Below, piece by piece: positions 1 through 5,642 of a stretch of 6,907 bases of DNA. A program made the position numbers and the translations under genes. The stretch is from Candidatus Zhuqueibacterota bacterium (GTDB lineage Bacteria; Zhuqueibacterota; Zhuqueibacteria; Oceanimicrobiales; Oceanimicrobiaceae): the NCBI GenBank assembly GCA_011775825.1, contig JAABYK010000698.1, forward strand, positions 1 to 6,907, read 5' to 3'. Each line of letters begins with the position of its first letter. Position 1 is the stretch's first letter. The notes under the pieces were generated by a model. That model saw nothing but the letters and a program-made list of their open reading frames with translations, was not told the DNA's origin and did no database searches.

Positions 1-312
1 ACCTGATCCTAAAGCTAACGCCGCAAATCACCCGCAAAGGATGAATCCGCACCTAACTCGCTCAGTAAAAATGAAAATTACCGAACCGCAAAAACCAACT
101 CAGGTTGCCTGCGCCCTTCGTCGGGTGAATTTGCTTGTTATGCACTTCACGGCCGGAGGCACTCTTTCAAGACTTGTTTAAAGGCACCGATGCCAAGAGC
201 CAAAGATATCGAAACATGCGACAAGGCATCTGGCCTCTCGCCGGGAACTCGCGCCAGAAAAACGACAGCAGTTCACCGGTGCCAGCGGCTCCCAATCCTG
301 CCATCAAGCCCG
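1..312. other. Non-coding segment downstream of the cupin gene, containing an attC-like site
   Basis: I see no convincing protein gene here. The open frames on the plus strand at the left end lack ribosome binding sites and resemble no family I recognise. On the minus strand a 45-codon frame (304 down to 167, ATG to TGA) starts just after the cupin stop codon; it has no clear ribosome binding site and I do not call it a gene. The structured element is the inverted repeat at 14-143, described separately. Confidence 0.5.
14..143 (-). repeat. Candidate integron attC recombination site
   Basis: Read on the minus strand, the element begins GCATAAC, then AA, then GCAAATTCACCCG. It ends CGGGTGATTTGC, then GGC, then GTTAGC. 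The arms (plus coordinates 122-134 and 23-34) pair over 12 bases, and the first arm carries one extra unpaired base. This is the arrangement of attC sites: outer R boxes ending AAC/GTT, inner L boxes, one extrahelical base on the L'' side and a long variable loop. The 130-bp length is within the attC range. Weak points are that the right core GTTAGCT misses the GTTRRRY consensus at one position and that only TAAC/GTTA pairs between the R boxes. It lies behind the cupin gene in the same orientation, as an attC should behind its cassette gene. It could instead be an ordinary inverted repeat. Confidence 0.5.
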
Positions 313-744
313 TCATTCAACAATGGTCCGCTGTGGCTTACCCAACTCGTGTACACGGAATACCAGGATCGTAGCACCTTCTTCCGTTGTAATGGCCGTA
401 TGGATCTGCTTCAACGGCACTTTTACTACATCTCCTTTCTTCCCTATCACGTCAGCCTTACCCTCTTGCCATAAAACGGCAGAGCCTTCGAGAACATAGG
501 CGAACTCTTCTCCCGGGTGCCAATGCTTTGGCAAGGACGTGTGGGGCGGAATGGTAACGCGGCTTACCACCACTTCGGTACCTTCTACGCCTTCAAGCTG
601 GCTCGTTAACAGGTCCTCCAGCTTCAACTCTTGACTGCCTGTGGCTTTGACAGGTCTTGAGGATTGGTCTTTCGTTGAGGGGGTGGAACAAGCCGCAAGA
701 CCGAAGAGGATGGCCATAAGAACTACTCCAATTCGTTTTTTCAT
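313..744 (-). CDS. Cupin-domain lipoprotein (143 aa)
   Basis: This is a small single-domain cupin predicted to be exported and lipid-anchored. Residues 1-18 are a signal peptide (MKKR, then a hydrophobic run) ending in the lipobox LAAC with Cys19 as the lipidation site; a polar linker of about 35 residues follows. The cupin barrel covers about 55-140. Motif 1 gives H74, H76 and E80 (HWHPGEE) with G87. Motif 2, around GDVVKVP, gives H115. These four residues are the usual divalent-metal ligands of cupins. I chose the ATG at 744 because AAAGGAG lies five bases upstream and a signal peptide begins there; an in-frame ATG further upstream (795) would bury the signal peptide. Substrate and reaction cannot be read from sequence; similar short cupins are often annotated only as cupin domain proteins. 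It is separated by 322 bp from the methyltransferases, has its own candidate promoter, and is followed by an attC-like site, so it may be a cassette gene. Confidence 0.9.
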   Translation of the reverse strand: MKKRIGVVLMAILFGLAACSTPSTKDQSSRPVKATGSQELKLEDLLTSQLEGVEGTEVVVSRVTIPPHTSLPKHWHPGEEFAYVLEGSAVLWQEGKADVIGKKGDVVKVPLKQIHTAITTEEGATILVFRVHELGKPQRTIVE

Positions 745-749
745 TTTTG

Positions 750-756
750 CTCCTTT
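750..756 (-). promoter_or_regulatory. Ribosome binding site of the cupin lipoprotein gene
   Basis: The minus strand reads AAAGGAG, five bases before the ATG at 744. It decides the start in favour of the lipoprotein signal peptide over the longer upstream-extended frame. Confidence 0.75.
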
Positions 757-766
757 GGGTTTAAAT

Positions 767-795
767 ATTCTAAAATCAGTGCTTGATAAAAGCAA
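767..795 (-). promoter_or_regulatory. Candidate sigma70-type promoter for the cupin gene
   Basis: On the minus strand, TTGCTT (795-790) and TAGAAT (772-767) are separated by exactly 17 bases, about 22 bases before the start codon. This would give a very short leader carrying the AAAGGAG site. The match to the TTGACA/TATAAT consensus is partial, so the call is tentative. Confidence 0.4.
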
Positions 796-1065
796 GGGTT
801 GTGCCGAACAATGATAATCCAGACATATTTAGTTGTTATTTATGAATTTAAAATAAGAAACGTGTCAAGAAACCATGCAATGCTAATGAACATTTTCGGG
901 CATTTTTGTACGAAATCGTTCATGTGTGAGTTGAAGTTTAACGGCGACGATCGAAATACGGGAGGCTCTTATAAACAGTTTGAGGAGAAAATCTGTATGC
1001 TAAAACCAAGAGTTCCGGCTCAAAACATTGCCGTAATGGCGGGATTCTTCCGTTTCTCTCAACAA
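796..1065. other. Intergenic region, no gene supported
   Basis: This AT-rich stretch lies between the methyltransferase stop and the cupin promoter. A plus-strand frame 997-1110 (37 codons) is preceded by GAGGAG but overlaps the 3' end of the methyltransferase gene and shows no recognisable sequence. I see no convincing terminator for the methyltransferase operon. One GTTRRRY match on the minus strand (GTTAAAC, 942-936) could be a cassette boundary for the cupin gene, but it has no paired partner. Confidence 0.4.
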
Positions 1066-2259
1066 CTAAATACTTGCATCATCAACCAAAAGCTCTGCTG
1101 CCACGCCTAGACTCTTGACCTGTTGCGAAATTTCTTTTTTATAGATCGGGTTCATCACAACGATGACATCAGGCTGATACAATTGGAGGAATGACGGAGG
1201 CACGATTTTTTGTCCGGTGCCAGCTACAAACTTGCCTTGCTTGTGCGGATTAATGTCCACGGCGTATTCAATCTTGTTGCGGATTTTCAACGCATTCAAA
1301 AAAGTTACGCCTTTGGATCCGGAGCCCCAAATGACAGCTTTCTGCCCGGTCGTTTGTATCCTTCTCAGTCTTTTCAACCATGTTTGTTTTTTGCGTTCAT
1401 AGTTTGCCCTGAACTCTCTCACATCGCCACTGATTTGTTGAAGCTTCTTGTTTTCTACAGGACGGGGTTCCTGTATATTTTTCCTTGCCACCGCTTCAAG
1501 AACGAGAAACTGTCCCTCGTAAGCTTTATCAACGTTCAGCACATCAAATCCGCAGGTGGAGAACAGGGCCGCCAATGACTCAGGGGTGAAATACAGACAA
1601 TGTTCGTAGATGATGTCCCAAATGGCCATATCCCGCAGGGTAAACAAAGCATTTGGCACTTCAAAAAATACAATGGTCTCTCTTCGGCTGCCAAGGGTCC
1701 TTCTGACCGCTTCAAGAAAGGCTCTCGGATTTTCAAGATGCTCAAGCATATGGCGACAGCACAAAAAATCGCAGTCACAGTCAGCATATTGTTCGGAATA
1801 GTAATCTTGAATGAACGTGATTCGCTTCGCGGTCTCGCTTTGGGTTCTTTCTTGCTCATAGCTCGGATCGAAGCCGATGCCATGATTACCACCCATCTCG
1901 CACAGCATCGAGAGAAAATCACCCTTTCCGCAACCAATTTCGACAATGTGCTTTCCACGCAGATCGAATCTGTCAATCAGCTTTTTCGCGAGGTTCGTCG
2001 CGTAATCCTGAAAACGGGGCGAGAAATGCAGCGAATTTTCATATTCTCGCGAATATTGCACCAAAGTCGGATCAAATGCAGCATTGTTGATCATGCTGCA
2101 GTCATGACAAAAGGCCAATTTGATGTCCCCTCGTTCACAGCCCATAGCCTCCTCTTTCGAACGCCACAGCACATTGCAAAACACCGGAACATCGGTTAGT
2201 GCAAAAAAAACCTCGATATTTAAAGAATTGCAGGTTGGACAAGTGTAGGCAGATGTCAT
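1066..2259 (-). CDS. SAM-dependent C-methyltransferase, TylC3/NovU-like, downstream copy (397 aa)
   Basis: This is a three-part protein of the family that methylates carbon atoms of nucleotide-linked keto-sugars. An N-terminal zinc-binding domain has paired cysteines C7/C10 and C51/C54. The Rossmann methyltransferase core has motif I EIGCGKG at 107-113 and the acidic residue D131 in GFDP. A C-terminal Rossmann-like domain typical of the family has WGSGSKG at 311-317, DINP at 335-338 and VMNPIY at 368-373. A YEH motif at 218-220, inside WDIIYEH, matches the catalytic Glu-His region of the family. Length is normal for this family (about 400 aa). The start at 2259 aligns with the upstream paralogue; no strong SD precedes it. 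It follows that gene by 28 bp, so the two are probably one operon. No dTDP-sugar biosynthesis gene is nearby, so the substrate is unknown. Confidence 0.9.
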   Translation of the reverse strand: MTSAYTCPTCNSLNIEVFFALTDVPVFCNVLWRSKEEAMGCERGDIKLAFCHDCSMINNAAFDPTLVQYSREYENSLHFSPRFQDYATNLAKKLIDRFDLRGKHIVEIGCGKGDFLSMLCEMGGNHGIGFDPSYEQERTQSETAKRITFIQDYYSEQYADCDCDFLCCRHMLEHLENPRAFLEAVRRTLGSRRETIVFFEVPNALFTLRDMAIWDIIYEHCLYFTPESLAALFSTCGFDVLNVDKAYEGQFLVLEAVARKNIQEPRPVENKKLQQISGDVREFRANYERKKQTWLKRLRRIQTTGQKAVIWGSGSKGVTFLNALKIRNKIEYAVDINPHKQGKFVAGTGQKIVPPSFLQLYQPDVIVVMNPIYKKEISQQVKSLGVAAELLVDDASI

Positions 2260-2287
2260 GGTCTTATTTAACCAAATAACAGAGTAC

Positions 2288-3469
2288 TCAAACAGGCATG
2301 ACTTCGGCAGCCACGCCCATTTTGTTCAACGACTGCTGAATTTCTTCGCAGTAAATGGGGTTCATGACGATGACCACATCCGGCCGGTATTCCTGCAAGA
2401 ATTCCAGTGGGACAATTTCGTGACCCGTGCCCGCCATGTAGGTGTGATGTTTATATGGATTGATATCGACCACGAACTCTATTTCATCCCGGATACCAAG
2501 AGTGGTCAAAAACGCAACTCCCTTTGAACCCCCGCCCCAAAGGACTATGCGTTTGCCGTCTTTTTTGGACGCCTCGACATAATCTCTCCACTGATTGATC
2601 TTGTTTGCGACGGAACCGGAAAAATGCTCCACATTCTGTTTAAGCACCTCCAAATCCTTCTCCTGCTCTAAGAGAGTCGGCCCACTTCCGTCGCCGGGAC
2701 GCGCCTCGATCATCAAATATTGATCGTCGTAATCGGTCCATAGATCATGCACGTCAAAGCCGCATTTGCGAAACAAGCGGGCAAGTGACCCGCGGCTGAA
2801 GTACGAACAGTGCTCGTAATAAATATCCCAGAATGCCGTCTCACCCAGAATGCGCATAATTTCAGGCACCTGGAAAAACACAGTCGTATTGAGCCGGTCG
2901 CCAATTGAGCGACGTACCATGCTCACGAAATCGGCCGTGTCCTGAATATGTTCAAGAGTCATTTTGCAGCAAATGAAATTACCTCGGTGATGAGCATATT
3001 CCTCAGAGTAAAAATCTTGAATAAACGTAATTCGATTATCAGCGGTTGATGGATTGCGTTCGCTCACGTAAGCCGGGTCAAAACCAAGTCCCCGATTGTC
3101 TCCGAGATTGCAAAGCAGTGCGAGAAATTCTCCCTTGCCACAGCCGATTTCGATGATGTTTTTTTTATGCAAATCATACCGATTGATCAGATCCGTGGCC
3201 AGTCGTCGATGAAAAGAATTAAATGTAGGTGAAAATCCCTGGGTTTCCTCATAGTCGGAGCTGTATTCATGCACCACGGGATCAAACGCTGCATTCGAAA
3301 TAAATCCACAGGTGGGACAAAATGCTAGGACAATGTCACCCTTCGGATAATTGACCGCCGCTTCCCGGGAACGCATCAGCAGGACGCTGTGGACGGGTAC
3401 GTTCTGAACCTCGTAAAACACCGACATCTTTGTAGCGCTACAACTTCGGCACGTGTATGTCTCAGGCAT
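2288..3469 (-). CDS. SAM-dependent C-methyltransferase, TylC3/NovU-like, upstream copy (393 aa)
   Basis: This paralogue has the same architecture as the next gene and aligns with it without gaps: C7/C10 and C51/C54 for zinc, EIGCGKG 107-113 for SAM, D131, YEH 218-220, WGGGSKG 311-317 and DINP 335-338. Over residues 101-160, 36 of 60 positions are identical by hand count, so the duplication is old enough for divergence. I chose the ATG at 3469 because MPETYTC aligns with MTSAYTC of the paralogue. The frame stays open for 46 more codons, but the far end coincides with the predicted transcription start and the extra residues have no counterpart in the paralogue. An ATG at 3574 is the main alternative. 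No good SD is visible at either. One difference from the paralogue is a tyrosine at 217 (WDIYYEH) where the other has isoleucine. First gene of the probable two-gene operon. Confidence 0.9.
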   Translation of the reverse strand: MPETYTCRSCSATKMSVFYEVQNVPVHSVLLMRSREAAVNYPKGDIVLAFCPTCGFISNAAFDPVVHEYSSDYEETQGFSPTFNSFHRRLATDLINRYDLHKKNIIEIGCGKGEFLALLCNLGDNRGLGFDPAYVSERNPSTADNRITFIQDFYSEEYAHHRGNFICCKMTLEHIQDTADFVSMVRRSIGDRLNTTVFFQVPEIMRILGETAFWDIYYEHCSYFSRGSLARLFRKCGFDVHDLWTDYDDQYLMIEARPGDGSGPTLLEQEKDLEVLKQNVEHFSGSVANKINQWRDYVEASKKDGKRIVLWGGGSKGVAFLTTLGIRDEIEFVVDINPYKHHTYMAGTGHEIVPLEFLQEYRPDVVIVMNPIYCEEIQQSLNKMGVAAEVMPV

Positions 3470-3612
3470 TTTAACAGACCGTTTCACAGATACATTTAAT
3501 TTGATATTCAATTTCTCAAAATAATTTCCAGATGTCTCAGTTCTCTCTTTCTCAAGTACAACTATGCACAACATGACTTTTATGGGGACAGCTTCAGTAA
3601 TTACCACAATAT

Positions 3613-3641
3613 ATGATAGACAATTTTCTTTTACCAGTCAA
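3613..3641 (-). promoter_or_regulatory. Sigma70-type promoter for the methyltransferase pair
   Basis: The minus strand carries TTGACT (3641-3636), a 17-base spacer and TATCAT (3618-3613), a five-of-six match at each hexamer. Transcription would begin near 3606, giving a leader of about 137 nt before the chosen ATG at 3469. No terminator-like hairpin or riboswitch is evident in that leader. Confidence 0.55.
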
Positions 3642-3723
3642 GGAAAGTTAATAACATCCGCCGCCTGTTGCGCATCTTGGTAGCTGGATTTGCCTTAACC
3701 ACGCACATCGCAGCCCATTTCGC

Positions 3724-3750
3724 TTGACTTTTAGAAAGATTGGTGATAAT
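3724..3750 (+). promoter_or_regulatory. Candidate promoter of the broken tRNA gene
   Basis: TTGACT (3724-3729) and GATAAT (3745-3750) lie 15 bases apart, a short spacer, and 25 bases before the tRNA 5' end at 3776. The -10 sits inside an inverted repeat (GATTGGTGA 3738-3746 with TTACCAATC 3752-3760), which could be an operator or coincidence. Both hexamers are good but the spacing lowers confidence. Confidence 0.35.
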
Positions 3751-3775
3751 CTTACCAATCAGCAACAGAGTATTT

Positions 3776-3816
3776 GCGTCCGTAGCTCAGTCGACAGCAA
3801 CGGACTTCTAATCCTT
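3776..3816 (+). pseudogene. Truncated tRNA-Arg(TCT), 5' half only
   Basis: The sequence begins with a tRNA-like acceptor strand GCGTCCG (3776-3782), then TA and the D-arm start GCTCAG. An anticodon arm follows: ACGGA (3800-3804), loop CTTCTAA with anticodon TCT (3807-3809), then TCCTT where TCCGT would be expected. This matches the usual bacterial tRNA-Arg(UCU) pattern. The D arm is damaged: GCTC is present but the pairing GAGC is reduced to GC. After 3816 there is no variable loop, T arm (GGTTCGANTCC) or closing acceptor strand CGGACGC. The gene therefore cannot fold into a tRNA. tRNA genes are classic integration targets, so this may mark the edge of an island; that is inference. Confidence 0.7.
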
Positions 3817-3918
3817 TGGGAAAGCACGTAAGCTTCTAAAAAACAAGAACAGAGTTATTTCCGGTGGCAATTCCCATAAGTGGTTGTTTTCTTTCCTATA
3901 TTTTTTCATAGTGTTTCA

Positions 3919-4286
3919 TTATCGTTCGCACCGTGATTTGCCACCTATTTGCCACCTGACAGGTTCCGAATTCACAACAACGCAAACTTGAATAATATCT
4001 AACACCCCCTGATCGGTTATAAGGTCTCGGTAAAATCTGTGACTCCTGTAGAGGAAGAGGACGGCACCCAATGCTTGATTCCGGGTAGAAGCCACCACTT
4101 TTTGATAGTCGGCCAGATAATTTAGGAACTGCTTGATTTCCGGCTCGGCCATGTCTCGCGGATGCGTTTGTTGTGGAAGAGAACAAACTTGCATATCCAA
4201 CGGATGTAGGATTTCTCCGTGCGGTAGCTATAGTTTTTGATTCGCAGCACTTCTCTGACTTCGTCCAGCAACTGGTGCTTCGGCAT
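3919..4286 (-). pseudogene. intI: Integron integrase (IntI) remnant, frameshifted and lacking the catalytic domain
   Basis: From the ATG at 4286, with GGGAGG five bases upstream, the protein starts MPKHQLLDEVREVLRI. It continues YSYRTEKSYIRW and FVLFHNKR, the pattern of the N-terminal SAM-like core-binding domain of integron integrases (compare LLDQVRERIR...YSLRTEQAYVHWVR...FHGVRHP in IntI1). Near 4157-4169 the frame breaks: it should read KRHPRD but one base appears to be missing. Continuing in the next frame gives HPRDMAEPEIKQFLNYLA, then ASTRNQALGAVLFLYR, which completes that domain near 4045. Beyond that the frame drifts to a stop at 3919 with no family resemblance. About 80 residues of the usual 320-340 remain. 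The Arg-Lys-His-Arg-His-Tyr catalytic set and the integron-specific insertion are absent. It is certainly inactive. Other tyrosine recombinases share parts of the domain, but the match to IntI is the best I recognise. Confidence 0.85.
3936..3957. repeat. Perfect tandem duplication of an 11-bp unit
   Basis: ATTTGCCACCT occurs at 3936-3946 and again directly at 3947-3957. It lies at the very 3' end of the integrase remnant. The same GGTGGC core recurs nearby at 3862 and 4695 and 4742 on the plus strand and at 4091-4096 on the minus strand. Confidence 0.8.
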
Positions 4287-4291
4287 GCGCG

Positions 4292-4297
4292 CCTCCC
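4292..4297 (-). promoter_or_regulatory. Ribosome binding site of the former intI gene
   Basis: GGGAGG on the minus strand, five bases before the ATG at 4286. Its preservation supports the start and suggests that decay was recent enough to leave the initiation signals intact. Confidence 0.65.
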
Positions 4298-4790
4298 ATT
4301 TTTTTGTTGCTTTTAACAAACCGGTTACATAAATTATCACTCAGTCAGGAAACGGTATCGATTTCGAAGCCCGAGCTATTTACCGCCGTAAACGTGTCTG
4401 GTCCGCTTTCAAATGAATCAACAGATGTCTTCCTAGGAATGTGATTCTTTGTATATCTGACTATTTATTCACCTTTAAAATAGATGTTTTCGCCAGTAAC
4501 TTATGCAAGTTTCTTTTTTGCTCCTGGAGTTTCTTTTTTTATGACCAGCATGTTCGATTCCCAAGAGAAAATGTCTTTGCGAGACCTGAAGCGCGTGATA
4601 AACCCATTATCCCCGGTCTTACCAAGACGGGTAATGTCTTGATATGATGAGAAAACTCGAGCCTGGGTAAGGGTTTATCTGGGCGATTCTTGCAGGTGGC
4701 GAATATGGCCCATCGAATAAAATCGTTTAGCGCGGTAATTCCGGTGGCATTTAAATTGAAAACTAATTGAACACGCACAGTGACTTAGAA
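4298..4790. other. Region upstream of intI where attI would lie; no gene supported
   Basis: About 490 bp between the intI start and the DinB-like gene. Open frames in both directions here have no ribosome binding site and no recognisable sequence. Structure seen: a bulged inverted repeat at 4605-4636 (CATTATCCCCGGTCTT against AAGACGGGTAATG, loop ACC), and the motif GGTGGC at 4695 and 4742. I could not identify a cassette promoter (Pc) with confidence. In a normal integron this is the place for attI and Pc. Confidence 0.45.
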
Positions 4791-4797
4791 GTTGGAT
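4791..4797 (+). other. Candidate integron core site (GTTRRRY) at the start of the DinB-like gene
   Basis: GTTGGAT matches the GTTRRRY core exactly and lies four bases before the ATG at 4801. It follows ACTTAGAA, which resembles the L-box-plus-spacer arrangement of an attI simple site. Cassette junctions are cut between the G and the first T, so the gene would begin right after an insertion point, as in many first cassettes. A seven-base degenerate match alone is weak evidence. Confidence 0.35.
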
Positions 4798-4800
4798 AGA

Positions 4801-5274
4801 ATGACATTGATTCTGCAGACGTTGGACAGACTGAACGACTATATTCCAAGATGTTCGGTTAAGAATGAGAATGTTTCTAAGTGGTCAGTAGGAATGCAAA
4901 TAGAGCATTGTCTTTTGGGAACAAGGGGAATATGTAGTGCACTTGTTAATTCAAAACCATATACCGGAAAGATAAAGAAGGGCTTGTTGCGACGGATCAT
5001 ATTTTTAACCGGGACAATTCCCCGTGGACGTGGCAGAACCCCAGATGCCGCGATACCTAACGAACAAACAACTGAATCGGAGTTGCGTGAACTTTTAGCG
5101 GAAGCAAATCTAAATGTACAAAAAGCAGCCGAATCAGATTGCGATTGCTGGTGGGAACATTTTGCATTTGGTGTTATGAAAAGAGATGAGGCTTTGAAGT
5201 TTGTAGAGATTCATAACAAACACCATTTGAAAATTATTTCTGATATATTGTCAAACAACCAAACGAAGGAATAA
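4801..5274 (+). CDS. DinB-like protein, DUF1569 type (157 aa)
   Basis: This is a small, probably four-helix metal-binding protein of the DinB/YfiT superfamily. WSVGMQIEHC at 28-37 matches the first helix motif with ligand H36. Near the C terminus HFAFGVMKRDEALKFVEIH, followed by NKHHLK, matches the second motif, with H138 and H142 as the likely remaining ligands (HxxxH). The middle section has a basic stretch, KIKKGLLRR. Family members are bacterial enzymes or stress proteins, some being thiol transferases; the activity of this one cannot be told. The ATG at 4801 is preferred; an in-frame TTG at 4792 lies inside the GTTGGAT core site. SD is weak (GGA). It is oriented away from the integrase remnant, as a cassette would be. 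Confidence 0.8.
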   Translation: MTLILQTLDRLNDYIPRCSVKNENVSKWSVGMQIEHCLLGTRGICSALVNSKPYTGKIKKGLLRRIIFLTGTIPRGRGRTPDAAIPNEQTTESELRELLAEANLNVQKAAESDCDCWWEHFAFGVMKRDEALKFVEIHNKHHLKIISDILSNNQTKE

Positions 5275-5502
5275 ACGGGCTGCTCACTTTTTTCGTCAGC
5301 GTCGAACTAGGGACGAGCAAAATCATGTCTATGAAAAAATACAATCAAAGAAGAACTTGTTGGAAATAGGCGTCTGAATGATACAGAAACCGGTTTTATG
5401 ATAATAGGCATTTGTGGGCGCAGTTGGTTTGGTGCAGTTGGGCTGGCTGCTGACATTGGCTGGTGCTGACGTCTACGGCCATGCGCTTTCACAACTTTAG
5501 TG
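5275..5502. other. Intergenic region downstream of the DinB-like gene
   Basis: A T-run (5287-5293) follows GGGCTGCTCAC but no stem precedes it, so I do not call a terminator. CGTCAGC near 5294 and GCTGACG near 5465 could pair over a long distance. A GC-rich, imperfectly repetitive stretch (GGCTGGCTGCTGAC, then GGCTGGTGCTGAC) lies at about 5440-5470. A minus-strand frame across this area (5564-5307, 85 codons) looks compositionally random and I reject it. Confidence 0.4.
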
Positions 5503-5573
5503 GAGTGGCTAATTTCCATTCTTTTAGTCAGGTTTAGTTGTTCAGCCCGGCGCAGCACAGCCACTCGTTAGGC
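5503..5573 (+). repeat. Hairpin ending in the canonical core GTTAGGC, possible attC
   Basis: GAGTGGCT (5503-5510) and AGCCACTC (5559-5566) form a perfect 8-bp inverted repeat, immediately followed by GTTAGGC (5567-5573), a full match to the GTTRRRY core and the commonest form in known cassettes. It lies between two plus-strand genes, where a cassette boundary would be. Against this, I cannot find a good RYYYAAC partner at the usual distance, and there is no spacer between stem and core. Confidence 0.3.
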
Positions 5574-5631
5574 CTGTAACTAAGCACTTATCTTCAAGTC
5601 AGATAACTAACTAAACAAATAATTCAAAATA

Positions 5632-5637
5632 AGAGGG
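5632..5637 (+). promoter_or_regulatory. Ribosome binding site of the DUF1326 gene
   Basis: AGAGGG lies five bases before the ATG at 5643 and supports that start, which also begins a signal peptide. Confidence 0.55.
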
Positions 5638-5642
5638 TTGTC

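Noticed and set aside
51..143. An alternative attC pairing of ACCTAAC (51-57) with GTTATGC (137-143)
   Set aside because: The inner arms next to these cores do not pair, whereas the outer arms at 23-34 and 122-134 give a long stem with one bulged base.
997..1110. A 37-codon plus-strand frame with GAGGAG nine bases upstream
   Set aside because: It is short, overlaps the methyltransferase 3' end on the opposite strand and has no recognisable sequence; the SD-like match is plausible by chance.
1600..2199. A 199-codon plus-strand frame opposite the downstream methyltransferase
   Set aside because: It lies wholly antisense to a gene with clear domains, has no SD and matches no family.
4552..4564. 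A T-loop-like GTTCGATTCCC that might be the missing 3' half of the tRNA
   Set aside because: The flanking bases do not pair as a T stem and no acceptor strand follows.
4539..4778. A 79-codon minus-strand frame upstream of intI
   Set aside because: No SD and no recognisable family; most likely chance within the attI-side intergenic DNA.
5280..5293. A terminator at the T-run after the DinB-like gene
   Set aside because: No inverted repeat precedes the run of T.
5307..5564. An 85-codon minus-strand frame between the DinB-like and DUF1326 genes
   Set aside because: Basic, Ser/Pro-rich and compositionally random, without SD; it overlaps the hairpin ending in GTTAGGC.
5275..5573. A single long attC spanning the whole gap after the DinB-like gene
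   Set aside because: About 300 bp is well beyond the usual attC length and the left core (AATAAAC) misses the consensus; only the short hairpin near 5503-5573 was kept.
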